NCBI GenBank assembly: GCA_003219115.1 | Contig: QHPN01000010.1 | Span: 2,067 to 13,738 of the forward strand | Direction of reading: 5' to 3' | Length of the DNA stretch: 11,672 bases | Source: Verrucomicrobiota bacterium | GTDB taxonomy: Bacteria > Verrucomicrobiota > Verrucomicrobiia > Chthoniobacterales > UBA10450 | Part shown: positions 1 through 7,717 of the stretch, piece after piece | Numbering within the stretch: position 1 is the stretch's first letter | Layout of the letters: every line of letters starts with the position of its first letter | Program-made: the position numbers and the translations under genes | The notes under the pieces: model-generated | Told to the model about the DNA's origin: nothing | Seen by the model: the letters and a program-made list of their open reading frames with translations, nothing else | Database searches by the model: none

Positions 1-619
1 CATATTTTTTACCTGCATCGACATCGTCCCGGTCCCACAAACCGCGATAGGGGTCGGGTGTGATGGCATGATGCACCCCGAAGCTGTGCGGAATGTTAAA
101 CTTCCACGCGCGATTCCCGGTCAGACCCATGGCCAAAGTGCTTCCGCCGTGATACGCATTTCTCAGCGCAATCACGTCGTAGTTTCCGGAGTAAGCGCGT
201 GCCATCAGCAGCGCGAGGTCATTCGCTTCTGAGCCTGAATTCACGAAATAACAAACTTTGAGGTCGCCCGGCATTTTCGCGGCAAGTTTCTGTGCGTATT
301 CGGCGATGTTCGGGTGCAAATAGATTGTGGTGGAATGCTGCAGTGTTTCGCTTTGTCTGCGCGCAACATCGACCACATCCGAATGACAATGCCCGACGCT
401 TACCGTCACGATGCCACCAAGGGCGTCCAGGTATCTGCAGCCATGTTCGTCCCAGACGTATTGCATTTTCCCTTCCACCAGCATTAGCGGCTTTTTGTAG
501 TAGAGAAAAATTCCCGGGTTCAGAAATTTTTTGCGTAATTGCAAGATTTCGTCGGCCGACGGGCCAGCGTACTTGATCGGTTGGTAATCGAAACTTGCGA
601 GCGCCGGTACCTGTTTCAT
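1..619 (-). CDS. Class III (AGXT2-like) aminotransferase, N-terminal part, cut by window edge
   Basis: The reverse strand reads from ATG at 619 through 206 open codons to the window edge, so only the N-terminal half is present. PLP-dependent class III aminotransferases move an amino group between an amino acid or amine and a keto acid. Visible family motifs are FLYYKKPL (residues 38-45), YLDALGGIVTVSVGHCH (63-79), the phosphate-binding NSGSEAND (127-134) and AYHGGS (155-160). GIVTVSVGHCH together with KPL is characteristic of the alanine-glyoxylate aminotransferase 2 type rather than ornithine or GABA aminotransferases. That assignment is from memory of the family. The Schiff-base lysine would lie beyond the window, so catalytic competence cannot be judged. 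No Shine-Dalgarno site is visible before the ATG. Substrate specificity is inferred; membership of class III is near certain. Confidence 0.93.
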   Translation of the reverse strand, partial: MKQVPALASFDYQPIKYAGPSADEILQLRKKFLNPGIFLYYKKPLMLVEGKMQYVWDEHGCRYLDALGGIVTVSVGHCHSDVVDVARRQSETLQHSTTIYLHPNIAEYAQKLAAKMPGDLKVCYFVNSGSEANDLALLMARAYSGNYDVIALRNAYHGGSTLAMGLTGNRAWKFNIPHSFGVHHAITPDPYRGLWDRDDVDAGKKY

Positions 620-732
620 GTCAATGCATTATTGCGCAAGCAAAGATGAGCGCACCGAGCAATAAGCCGCAGCGGAAATGGTTGAGTTGATAAGGCTGCA
701 TCGGGTCGTAGCGTAGGGAAGATATTACGCTA

Positions 733-738
733 AAGGAG
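733..738 (+). promoter_or_regulatory. Ribosome binding site of the GYD-domain gene
   Basis: AAGGAG lies 7 bases before the ATG at 746. This good match to the 16S rRNA tail supports the chosen start. Confidence 0.8.
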
Positions 739-745
739 CGACCAA

Positions 746-1066
746 ATGCCAAAATATCTTATTCGGGGATCGTATTCGGACCAAGGTTTGAAGGGCCTGC
801 TCGAAGAGGGCGGGTCAAAACGCCGCGAGGCGGCGGAGCAATCGATCCAAGGCCTGGGTGGGCGACTCGAAGCCTTCTATTATGCCTTTGGCAACGACGA
901 CTTTGTAATCATTGCGGATCTGCCCAGCAACGTGGACGCATCAGCCCTGTCGCTCACCGCCAACCTCAGCGGAGCCTTGAAATCGCATATGACGGTACTC
1001 ATCACACCCGAGGAAGTTGACCAGGCTACGAAGAGAACCGTTAAGTTCCGCCCGCCTGGAAAGTAG
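746..1066 (+). CDS. GYD domain-containing protein
   Basis: This 106-residue soluble protein matches the small GYD family over its whole length. It starts with MPKYLIRGSYSDQG, continues with EEGGSKRREA (residues 21-30) and GLGGRLEAFYYAFG (37-50), then DDFVIIADLP (51-60) and a C-terminal TVLITPEEVDQA. The pattern predicts a compact alpha/beta (ferredoxin-like) fold. The family has no established biochemical role, so none is proposed. There is no signal peptide or membrane segment, so it is expected in the cytoplasm. Length is normal for the family. It is transcribed away from the aminotransferase and has its own ribosome binding site, so it is probably monocistronic. Confidence 0.92.
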   Translation: MPKYLIRGSYSDQGLKGLLEEGGSKRREAAEQSIQGLGGRLEAFYYAFGNDDFVIIADLPSNVDASALSLTANLSGALKSHMTVLITPEEVDQATKRTVKFRPPGK

Positions 1067-1165
1067 AGTCTTCCGGCCAGTTCAAAGTTTTTTTGTCCGA
1101 AAAGCTCGGGAGTGCAAAAAAAGGAGGACTGCTCCCTTGGATGCTGCGGTCCTATCTGAAAAGGG

Positions 1166-1197
1166 GGCTACCGGATCATCCGGCTACCGGGTCATCC
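1166..1197. repeat. Two tandem 16-bp units across a stop codon
   Basis: GGCTACCGGATCATCC (1166-1181) is followed directly by GGCTACCGGGTCATCC (1182-1197), which is 15/16 identical. The second unit contains the last codons and stop (1184-1186) of the minus-strand peptidoglycan-binding gene; the first lies just past it. It looks like a recent short tandem duplication that left an untranslated copy of the gene's 3' end. Confidence 0.75.
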
Positions 1198-1756
1198 CAT
1201 AGGCGCCAGCACCATGATCGTGCTGGTAGGCACGCAGAGCGTAGCGGGTGCGAGACCCCATGATTCCGTCGATCGGACCCCGATAATAACCGGCTCGAGC
1301 GAGTTGCCGCTGTAAGCGCGCCACGCTTGATTGGTGGCCGTAGCCTGAACCGTAGGCGTAGCTAGCGTAAACCGGACTAGAATAGCCGCCTGCGCCGTAA
1401 TAACCCCCGCCGTAATAACCGCCACCGTAGTAGCCACTCCCGTAGTAAGGAGGGTAGGGGTAATAGCCACCGTAGGGGTAGTATCCGCCGTATCCGTATC
1501 CATAAGGGTAGCCAAAGCCAAAAAATGGGAAGCCAAAGCTACCGATGAAAATGGTACTGTGATCGTGATGGTGATGCCAATCGCCGTTCCAGTTTCCGCC
1601 ACGGAATGTTCCCGTTCCCGGCCTGACGAAGGAGTGCGATGTGCTGGCCTGCGGCGTGAATCCAGTGCTTCTGTGCGTTTGCGCGTGGACGTTCCCGGAT
1701 GAGATTGCGAACAGCCCTAACGCGACAACAAGGACAACCAATTTCTTTGCAGTCAT
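1184..1756 (-). CDS. Secreted Gly/Tyr-rich protein with C-terminal peptidoglycan-binding domain
   Basis: The protein has 190 residues. Residues 1-25 form a signal peptide (MTAKK, hydrophobic stretch, cleavage likely after NVHA), so it is exported. A His cluster (WHHHHDH, 60-66) precedes a low-complexity stretch at about 72-140 built from GYY/PYGG units. The last part (about 145-182) matches a PG_binding_1 repeat: VARLQRQLARAGYYRGPIDG followed by IMGSRTRYALRAYQ. This domain usually anchors proteins to peptidoglycan. No catalytic domain is present, so a structural envelope role or surface adhesion is an inference. The ATG at 1756 lacks a strong Shine-Dalgarno site. The gene is divergent from the downstream fibre gene. 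Confidence 0.85.
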   Translation of the reverse strand: MTAKKLVVLVVALGLFAISSGNVHAQTHRSTGFTPQASTSHSFVRPGTGTFRGGNWNGDWHHHHDHSTIFIGSFGFPFFGFGYPYGYGYGGYYPYGGYYPYPPYYGSGYYGGGYYGGGYYGAGGYSSPVYASYAYGSGYGHQSSVARLQRQLARAGYYRGPIDGIMGSRTRYALRAYQHDHGAGAYGMTR

Positions 1757-1982
1757 AAGGTCTTTCTGAGGGTTCCAAAAAATATAACCCCGAAGCGCGC
1801 AAACGTCGCGGTTTTTTTCTTGTTTTTCAGAACCTGCCCACGCTTGTCGGCCAAGGATGTTTGCGGTTGGCGTGGCTTTGCGTGCGCAGACTTCAAAGAC
1901 GCCTTCTGACGAAAGAACGTATCTTACGTATCTTCCGTGTCTAGCGTCTCGACGAACAGCTGGGTTAGAAGAAAATCACATC

Positions 1983-3617
1983 ATGAAAAACCGGAATCTT
2001 AAACTTGGAACGTCGCTTAACCACTTGGCTCGGCTGATCGGCTCGCTCTCGTCGGTTGGTTTACTGATAGTGTTCCTTGCATTGGCGCCGTCAGCGAAAG
2101 CAGCCGACACGACTGACACCGCATATGGCAACTTCGCCCTCTCTGCGGTGACGACCGGAACCTCTGACACGGCCATCGGGTTTGACGCTTTGCGCTTCAC
2201 AGGGGATGGAAGTGGCAACACCGGTGTTGGTAAGGCTGTGTTGCACGAGAACATAAGCGGTGATAACAACACTGCCTTTGGTACTTCAGCGCTCTATCAT
2301 AATAAAACCAGCGATAACACTGCGTTTGGATTTAGCGCGCTCAGCTCAAACACCAGTGGCCCCGCTAACACGGCCATTGGCTTTGAAGCGCTGGAAGAGA
2401 ATACGACCGGCAGCAGTAACACAGCCGAAGGGTATTTTGCGCTTCTCCAGAACACCATCGGTAATGATAACACAGCAAATGGTTATGGAGTCCTTTTTAG
2501 CAATACCAGTGGCAGCAATAACACCGCCACGGGCAGCCTCGCACTCGAAGTCAACCAGACCGGTGTTGATAACACGGCCATGGGTTACTCTGCGCTCAAG
2601 AACAATGCCGGGAGCAATAACACCGCTATTGGTTCGCAAGTGCTGTCCGCGAACAAAGACGGCCACTATAACACCGCCACCGGTTTTCAAGCGCTCTTGA
2701 ACAACTTCAGCGGCGTATCCAATACCGCCACCGGTTTTCAATCGCTCCTGAGCAATACCGGGAGCAATAATACAGCGACCGGGTCTCAAACACTGTTTTA
2801 CAATACCAGCGGTTACTACAATACAGCAGCTGGAGCGGGAGCGCTCCTGGCCAATATTGATGGCTACCAGAATACCGCCATGGGTCTGCAAGCGCTTGCC
2901 AACAACGCACACGGCTTCAACAATACAGCCGAAGGATTCGATGCCCTGTTTCATAGCACTGGTTCGAACAACATCGCGGTTGGCGCCAACGCTGGAATTA
3001 ATCTCACCACCGGGAGCAACAACATTGATATTGGCACCCCAGGAACCGCGGGGGAAGCGAACACCATCCGCATCGGGAAATCAGGCACCCAGAACAAAAC
3101 CTTTATCGCGGGTATCTCGGGCAAGACCGTGGCGAGTGGGGTCGGGGTCATTATCAACGCCACCGGTCAGCTCGGAACGGTTGTTTCCTCAGCTCGGTTC
3201 AAGGAAGCAATCAAGCCGATGGATAGAGCTAGCGAGACTATTCTTGCGTTAAAGCCAGTTACGTTCCGCTACAAGGAAGAGCTGGATCCCGACAAGATCC
3301 CACAGTTCGGCTTGATCGCCGAGGAAGTAGAGAAGATTAATCCTGACCTGGTAGTGCGCGGCGAAGACGGAAAAGTCATGACCGTTCGTTACGAAGCGGT
3401 GAACGCGATGTTATTGAATGAGTTCCTTAAGGAACATCGGAAGGGGGAAGAACAAGCAGCCAAACTAGCGCAGCAACAAAGCACGATCGTTGGGCTCAAG
3501 GCGGTGATGGCAAAGCAGCAGAGAGAAATTGAAAGCCTGGCTACTACCGTGCAAAAGGTGGCCGCGCGGGCCGGCACAAGTAAAGCAGAGCTGCTGCTCG
3601 CTACCCGAAACCGATAG
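1983..3617 (+). CDS. Exported head-repeat fibre protein with S74 intramolecular chaperone domain
   Basis: The ATG at 1983 is chosen because MKNRNLKLG leads directly into a signal peptide (cleavage near APSAKA, residues 33-38). The frame is open back to 1857, but that extension would bury the signal. The mature protein has 544 residues with the signal counted. Residues about 41-350 hold some 18 repeats of 16-17 residues with the core NTA-x-G-x-x-A/S-L-x-x-N, like YadA-type trimeric head repeats. Residues 402-480 are an S74 (endosialidase chaperone) domain: SSARFKEAI, then LALKPVTFRYKEE, FGLIAEEVEKINPDLV and VRYEAVNAMLLNEFLKEH. A coiled coil (about 485-530) follows. In this family the domain trimerises the fibre and cleaves itself before the Ser of a Ser-Lys dyad; here Ser402 and Lys407 have the right spacing. 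The Asp usual after that Ser is Ser403. Surface adhesin function is inferred. A 9-bp tandem repeat (1917-1934) lies in the leader. Confidence 0.88.
   Translation: MKNRNLKLGTSLNHLARLIGSLSSVGLLIVFLALAPSAKAADTTDTAYGNFALSAVTTGTSDTAIGFDALRFTGDGSGNTGVGKAVLHENISGDNNTAFGTSALYHNKTSDNTAFGFSALSSNTSGPANTAIGFEALEENTTGSSNTAEGYFALLQNTIGNDNTANGYGVLFSNTSGSNNTATGSLALEVNQTGVDNTAMGYSALKNNAGSNNTAIGSQVLSANKDGHYNTATGFQALLNNFSGVSNTATGFQSLLSNTGSNNTATGSQTLFYNTSGYYNTAAGAGALLANIDGYQNTAMGLQALANNAHGFNNTAEGFDALFHSTGSNNIAVGANAGINLTTGSNNIDIGTPGTAGEANTIRIGKSGTQNKTFIAGISGKTVASGVGVIINATGQLGTVVSSARFKEAIKPMDRASETILALKPVTFRYKEELDPDKIPQFGLIAEEVEKINPDLVVRGEDGKVMTVRYEAVNAMLLNEFLKEHRKGEEQAAKLAQQQSTIVGLKAVMAKQQREIESLATTVQKVAARAGTSKAELLLATRNR
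2103..3050 (+). repeat. Tandem 51-bp coding repeats (17-residue head repeats)
   Basis: About 18 units, most of 17 residues (51 bp), follow one another with the core NTA-x-G. Units at several places (for example those ending AGSN, NTGSN and STGSN) are 16 residues. Neighbouring units near 2670-2760 share long identical DNA (ATACCGCCACCGGTTTTCAA), which points to recent duplication. Boundaries are approximate because the first and last units are divergent. Confidence 0.85.
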
Positions 3618-3768
3618 CGGACGCTGCGAAGTCGTCGTCTAAGAGGGAAGCAGCCTTTTGTGTCAATGGTGAGGACTGGCGCCAACTTGGCTCCAGACGT
3701 CAGGCCTCGAGTCGGCGAAACTGCTCCGCTTGGCTTATTTTCAAAGTTTGAAACCAGACCGGTGTCCT

Positions 3769-6717
3769 CTAGGGCAACTTGTAGACTTCTACCAGAGCGA
3801 CGCCAGTAGTTCCATTTTTTCCGCTGACGACGGCAGTGGTGTTGCCCAGCGGTCGAATGCTGATGATGGCCGACTCGGCCGCACTCGGCGGCGCAAAACC
3901 ACTGTTCTGAATTTCCGACACCTGGGAGCTTTGCTGCCAATTATCGTTAGCAGCGACGGCGTTCCCGTTCGCGTCAAACAGCCCGAGCACTGGATCCGTC
4001 AAGACTCCCGTGACACCGAACTGGATCAATGTTGGTCCAAGCGCGCGCACGATCACTCGGTTTTCCGCCACCGCGGTAATGAATCCCGCAATCATGACAT
4101 TAGTATTGGTACCAACCATCCCGCGCGAACTGATGTTGGTTAGCTGGGCGGTGCTGGCGGGGCTCTGATCGTATATTTCCAGAAGTCCGACGCCAGTGGT
4201 GCTGTTCTTACCCGCCAGGATGGCAGTGTAGTTGCCGGAAGCAAGACCGGTCTGCAGGATCGCGGGTTCGCTATCATGCGGCGGGGCCTTGCCGGTGGCC
4301 TGAATCGCCGCTTGTTGTGTGTCTTTCCAATTGTCGTTAATAGCAATTTGCGTCTGGTTACCATTGCGCAGGTCCAGAGTCGGATCAGGCAGGAACCCTG
4401 TTATTCCAAGGTCACCGAGAGTGGGTCCGAGCCCGCGCACGAGCACGTCTTTATTGCCCGTCGGACCGATGATAAATCCGCCGATGAGGACATTCCCACC
4501 GGTGAGCACTTGCGCGCGTGCGGAAATGTTCTGAATGGCCGCGGTCGCAGGCAGACCCGCAAAGATATAGGCTGCGCCGGCCGTACCGGCACTATTATCA
4601 GACTGGTCGCCATTGATACCGGTGGCAGCGCTGCCCTCGTCCCAGGCTCCGATCGCGACTGTGTCGCCCGAGATCGCTACCGAATACCCGAACTCATCGA
4701 ATGCTCCCGTATTGGAGGCTTTAAGATACGCTTGCTCCGTCCAAGTGCTGCCACTTCGGAAAAAAACATAAGCTGCCCCGGCAAACGAGGAAGTGTTATC
4801 GCTCTCGTCGCCGTTGACTCCGGTGGCTGAGCTGTCCTCGCCGATAGCTCCGACAACCGCGGTATCGCCCGAGATCGCTACCCTAACTCCGAACCTATCG
4901 AATGCTTCCGTATTGGAACCTTTGAGATACGCTTGCTGCATCCAAGTGGTGCCGTTGCGTACAAAGACATAAGCCGCGCCGGCGTCAGTAGCGCTATTAT
5001 CAGATTGGTTGCCATTTATCCCGGTGGCAGCACTGGCCTCGTGCTGAGCCCCAACCACCGATGTGTTACCCGAGATGGCCACTGCCATTCCAAAAAAATC
5101 ACCTGCCTCCGCATTGGAAGCTGTAAGAAGCGCCTGCTGCGTCCAAGTGGTACCGCTGCGAACAAAAACGTAAGCCGCGCCCGAAGATTCCTCCTCCCCG
5201 ACCACTGCTGTGTCACCGGAGATTGCTACGTCAAAGCCAAAGGCGGCAGGGCCCGCCTGAGAGGCCTTGAGATAGGCCTGTTGTGTCCAGGTATTCCCGT
5301 CACGCACAAAAACGTAAGCCGCGCCGGCACCGGGGGCGCTATTATCCGATTGAACGCCGTTGACTCCCGTGGCAGCACTGGCCTCGCCTGAGGCCCCGAC
5401 CACGATTGTGTTACCTGATATCGCCACCGAGCGGCCGAAGACATCATTCGCGTCCGTATTGGAGGCCTTGAGATAAGCCTGTTGTGTCCAGGTCGCGCCA
5501 TTGCGCACAAAGACATAAGCGGCGCCGGCGTCAGGAGCGCTATTATCAGATTGATTGCCGTTAATCCCAGTGGCAGCGCTCGCCTCCAGCTGAGCTCCAA
5601 CCACCACCGTGTCACCCGAGATCGCTACGGAGATGCCGAATAAATCTCCTGCCCCGGTATTGGAAGCTTTGAGGTACGCTTGCTGGCTCCAACTGCTGCC
5701 ATTGCGCACAAAAACATAAGCCGCGCCCGCGTTCACAGCACTGTTATTACTCTGGTTTCCGTTGATGCCGGTAGCTGCGCTGTTCTCGTTTGGAGCTCCC
5801 ACCACTACCGTGTCGCCGAAGATTGCTATCGAAGATCCGAAAAGGTCACCTGCGTCCGTGTTCGAAGCCTTCACGTAAGCCTGCTGCGCAATTGGATCCA
5901 CCGTGATTGGATAGCGCGCTGTGCTCTCGGCGACACTTACGATAAGACCTTCCGTCCCGGCGACAAAGTGGGCCGGCAGACTTCTGCCGTCCGCATCCAA
6001 CACTTCGAGCTTGTTGTAAGTAACGATGGCGACTCCACTTTCATTGACGAACCGAACTTCGCTTCCATCGCTGGCGATTACAGGGCGTAGATTGCCAAGA
6101 ACCGAGAAAGCAAATTGGAGAGGAGCTTTATTTCTTTCAGGTCCATTCGGCCGCTTCGCGACGGTGAAACCGTGCTCCAGGCCACTCCGATCGTTGACGA
6201 ACCATTCACTCAAGTCTGTTCCCCGTTCGTAAGTAAGGCGCCGACCTTCCGCCTTCGTGGCGTGCGCTTTGGTGGCAGTTTGCTCGTGACCCGGGAAACC
6301 ATAAGTGCGCAGCTCGAGGCCCCAGCGCCAATCGCCTTGCTCCGGCTGCGTTAAGAATCCGCCACCATCGAACTCCGTCTCCCATTTCTGACCCGGATTG
6401 GGAGCACGATAGCCGCGGGCGCTCACAATCATGGCATGTCGCTGTGCTTCGCGCGCTGCGCGAATGCTGTTCCAATCCGCAGTCGTCAACCCGCTGTTGG
6501 CCGGTTCTGCTTTCCAACCGCAATCCGAGGCCATCACCGCTAGCGCGCGGTCGTATAAGCCAGCCGCATTTTGGCCGCCGAGGACAGCCAACCCCGTGGA
6601 GACGTTTTTTAAAAAACCGTTGGTTCCGGCACTACTCCCAGCCGCGATCAGTAGCAGAGACACTACCATTGACCCACCCGCCGGGAACAACCCAGAGCGC
6701 AAACGGCTATTCTTCAT
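3769..6717 (-). CDS. Exported seven-bladed FG-GAP-type propeller protein with two C-terminal modules
   Basis: The ATG at 6717 gives 982 residues with a signal peptide (MKNSRLRSG, hydrophobic stretch to about residue 27). The frame is open to a TTG at 6771, but that TTG is part of the -35 box. Residues about 30-278 form an N-terminal region that often precedes such propellers (ETEFDGGGFLTQP, ELRTYGFPG, EWFVNDRSGLEHGF, ending in YPITVDPIAQ). Residues 279-724 are seven repeats, QAYLKASN…FG-x-x-VAISGDTVVVGA…GAAYVFVRNG, of 67 residues each. The last has 63 and the fourth 48. Seven such repeats predict a closed beta-propeller. Residues 725-982 carry two modules of about 125 residues with NISxR, GGFI/AGFI, RALGPTL and NDNW, which I recall from Verrucomicrobia secreted proteins. 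The extracellular location is strongly supported; ligand and role are unknown. It converges on the fibre gene, 151 bp apart, with no obvious terminator between. Confidence 0.85.
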   Translation of the reverse strand: MKNSRLRSGLFPAGGSMVVSLLLIAAGSSAGTNGFLKNVSTGLAVLGGQNAAGLYDRALAVMASDCGWKAEPANSGLTTADWNSIRAAREAQRHAMIVSARGYRAPNPGQKWETEFDGGGFLTQPEQGDWRWGLELRTYGFPGHEQTATKAHATKAEGRRLTYERGTDLSEWFVNDRSGLEHGFTVAKRPNGPERNKAPLQFAFSVLGNLRPVIASDGSEVRFVNESGVAIVTYNKLEVLDADGRSLPAHFVAGTEGLIVSVAESTARYPITVDPIAQQAYVKASNTDAGDLFGSSIAIFGDTVVVGAPNENSAATGINGNQSNNSAVNAGAAYVFVRNGSSWSQQAYLKASNTGAGDLFGISVAISGDTVVVGAQLEASAATGINGNQSDNSAPDAGAAYVFVRNGATWTQQAYLKASNTDANDVFGRSVAISGNTIVVGASGEASAATGVNGVQSDNSAPGAGAAYVFVRDGNTWTQQAYLKASQAGPAAFGFDVAISGDTAVVGEEESSGAAYVFVRSGTTWTQQALLTASNAEAGDFFGMAVAISGNTSVVGAQHEASAATGINGNQSDNSATDAGAAYVFVRNGTTWMQQAYLKGSNTEAFDRFGVRVAISGDTAVVGAIGEDSSATGVNGDESDNTSSFAGAAYVFFRSGSTWTEQAYLKASNTGAFDEFGYSVAISGDTVAIGAWDEGSAATGINGDQSDNSAGTAGAAYIFAGLPATAAIQNISARAQVLTGGNVLIGGFIIGPTGNKDVLVRGLGPTLGDLGITGFLPDPTLDLRNGNQTQIAINDNWKDTQQAAIQATGKAPPHDSEPAILQTGLASGNYTAILAGKNSTTGVGLLEIYDQSPASTAQLTNISSRGMVGTNTNVMIAGFITAVAENRVIVRALGPTLIQFGVTGVLTDPVLGLFDANGNAVAANDNWQQSSQVSEIQNSGFAPPSAAESAIISIRPLGNTTAVVSGKNGTTGVALVEVYKLP
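4546..5883 (-). repeat. Seven tandem FG-GAP-like blade repeats (about 201 bp)
   Basis: Seven units encode residues 279-724 of the propeller protein. Six share SAATG-I/V-NG-x-x-S-D/N-N in one loop. Unit 4, starting QAYLKASQAG, lacks that loop and has 48 residues instead of 67. Confidence 0.85.
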
Positions 6718-6742
6718 AAGAGTATTTGCCTGTCTGGCTTCG

Positions 6743-6771
6743 ATTGCAATTTTACCGCAATCGTTTGTCAA
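6743..6771 (-). promoter_or_regulatory. Probable sigma-70-type promoter of the propeller gene
   Basis: On the minus strand TTGACA (6771-6766, consensus) is followed after 17 bases by TGCAAT (6748-6743, 4/6 match to TATAAT). Transcription would start about 20 bases before the ATG at 6717, which fits the shorter start and excludes the TTG at 6771. Sequence inference only. Confidence 0.5.
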
Positions 6772-6888
6772 TCCTAATCGGGGGGCAAAAGGGGTTGATC
6801 GTAACCATTTTCACTTTTTTGACATGTGCGCAGAACTATGGCGAGACGCTTGTCCTCGAGTCAGTGCGTCTGCTACGGCCGCATAGTC

Positions 6889-6913
6889 GGTTGCATTAAT
6901 TTCTCGGACAGTG
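6889..6913 (+). repeat. Left terminal inverted repeat of the MITE-like element
   Basis: The arm begins GGTTGCATTAATTT and ends CGGACAGTG; its partner is 7087-7111, with mismatches only at arm positions 15-16. Confidence 0.8.
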
Positions 6914-7086
6914 CGTCAGGGCTAATTAGTTAGTTTAGACTTAAAGTTAGTTGGTGTCTGATATGCGAGACTGGAGTGCAGTCTGGGTGTGGTTATCGAA
7001 GATTTTTTGGTGCAGTTCACTAACTTGCGAGCGGGCTTACTTAACGGTGTCTTCATGTGGCTTCGCTTGCGTTTTGACCCTTAGCC

Positions 7087-7111
7087 CACTGTCCGCCAAA
7101 TTAATGCAACC
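7087..7111 (-). repeat. Right terminal inverted repeat of the MITE-like element
   Basis: The arm begins CACTGTCCG on the plus strand and ends AATTAATGCAACC; it is the partner of 6889-6913. Confidence 0.8.
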
Positions 7112-7259
7112 CTAATTCATTGCCGCGAGCGCAGAGATGATAAACTGCGCCTTCAAACTCGATCCGCAATGGCCGCGCCATTTAGCGCTGTTATTCGTTC
7201 TCTGGCAAAATATCAAAAATATAGATGCGACATTCCGCCAAGAGTTAGATGCGTTGTCC

Positions 7260-7682
7260 TCAGTACGCCATAAGTATAAAGGTGTAAGGCAAACCAATTT
7301 CTTTCCATCTGCCCGGCTTCCACCGCCAGTGCCGAAGCGCTGCCATAGCCGAACGGTCGAGTCCTGGAAAACCCGTGGAGGTGATAACCGTGACATTCGT
7401 TACCGCACCAGTCTTTAAATCAAGTATTACTTTGAACTGGCCAGTTCCCTGGTGTCGCATTGCTCTCTCATCGTATGAATAATCCGGAGTAACAGTATGA
7501 ATCGCATCGTCCATCCAGGGCGGGCGATCCCCATACTCGGTTCCAAGATGTGCAACACCTTTCGCATCAATCGCGGCGGAGGTTGGGTAGCGGTGCGCCA
7601 GCGGAGGCGGCGGCTGTGAGACGTCATGCCAGGTCGCCACGGCGTCAGCATCACGGCCGCCGGCGGCTTTCGCTTTTCGCAA
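7260..7682 (-). CDS. TonB C-terminal domain protein, distal part of a frameshifted gene
   Basis: As a free ORF this begins at a TTG (7682) without a ribosome binding site. The same frame is coding well upstream of that TTG, so this is better read as the 3' part of one gene broken at 7780-7784. The C-terminal 62 residues are a TonB C-terminal domain: GTGQFKVILDLKTG, then VTVITSTGFPGLDRSAMAAL and RHWRWKPG. A linker containing PPPP and PPWMDDAI precedes it. TonB C-terminal domains contact outer-membrane receptors and pass on energy from the ExbB/ExbD motor. No ExbB/ExbD genes are near, and the N-terminal anchor is a cleavable-looking signal rather than the usual TonB anchor. A genuine energy-transducer role is therefore doubtful; many such domains occur in other secreted proteins. 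Confidence 0.75.
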   Translation of the reverse strand: MRKAKAAGGRDADAVATWHDVSQPPPPLAHRYPTSAAIDAKGVAHLGTEYGDRPPWMDDAIHTVTPDYSYDERAMRHQGTGQFKVILDLKTGAVTNVTVITSTGFPGLDRSAMAALRHWRWKPGRWKEIGLPYTFILMAY

Positions 7683-7717
7683 CGCATCATTAGTTGCTTG
7701 CTGCTGTGTCGCGGCAG

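Larger units (their letters stand above)
6889..7111. mobile_element. MITE-like element bounded by 25-bp inverted repeats
   Basis: The left end (6889-6913) starts GGTTGCATTAATTT and continues to CGGACAGTG. The right end (7087-7111) is its reverse complement with two mismatches, so 23 of 25 bases pair. The similarity stops outside both ends, as expected for terminal inverted repeats. The 223-bp element is too short for a transposase, and its interior holds no convincing ORF. A clear target-site duplication is not seen; TA dinucleotides occur 3 bases outside the left end and 1 base outside the right. It may be a non-autonomous relic of an insertion sequence whose family I cannot name. A long regulatory hairpin is less likely, given the 173-bp spacing. 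Confidence 0.65.
6718..7259. other. 542-bp intergenic region with a MITE-like element
   Basis: No reading frame here looks like a gene: those present are short, lack ribosome binding sites and have no recognisable domain. It contains the promoter at 6743-6771 and the inverted-repeat element at 6889-7111. I see nothing in 6772-6888 or 7112-7259. Confidence 0.6.

Noticed and set aside
292..576. Plus-strand ORF opposite the aminotransferase
   Set aside because: It is antisense to clear aminotransferase motifs and shows no family features.
1780..1825. Small GC stem (CGCG…CGCG) followed by GTTTTTTT on the plus strand, like a terminator
   Set aside because: No plus-strand gene ends before it; the stem is only 4 bp, and the site lies in the leader between divergent genes.
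1857..1982. N-terminal extension of the fibre protein by 42 residues
   Set aside because: It would place the signal peptide inside the protein; the ATG at 1983 opens it directly.
3618..3768. Possible terminator between the convergent fibre and propeller genes (CTGGCGCCA…TGGCTCCAG)
   Set aside because: The stem has a mismatch and no T run on either side.
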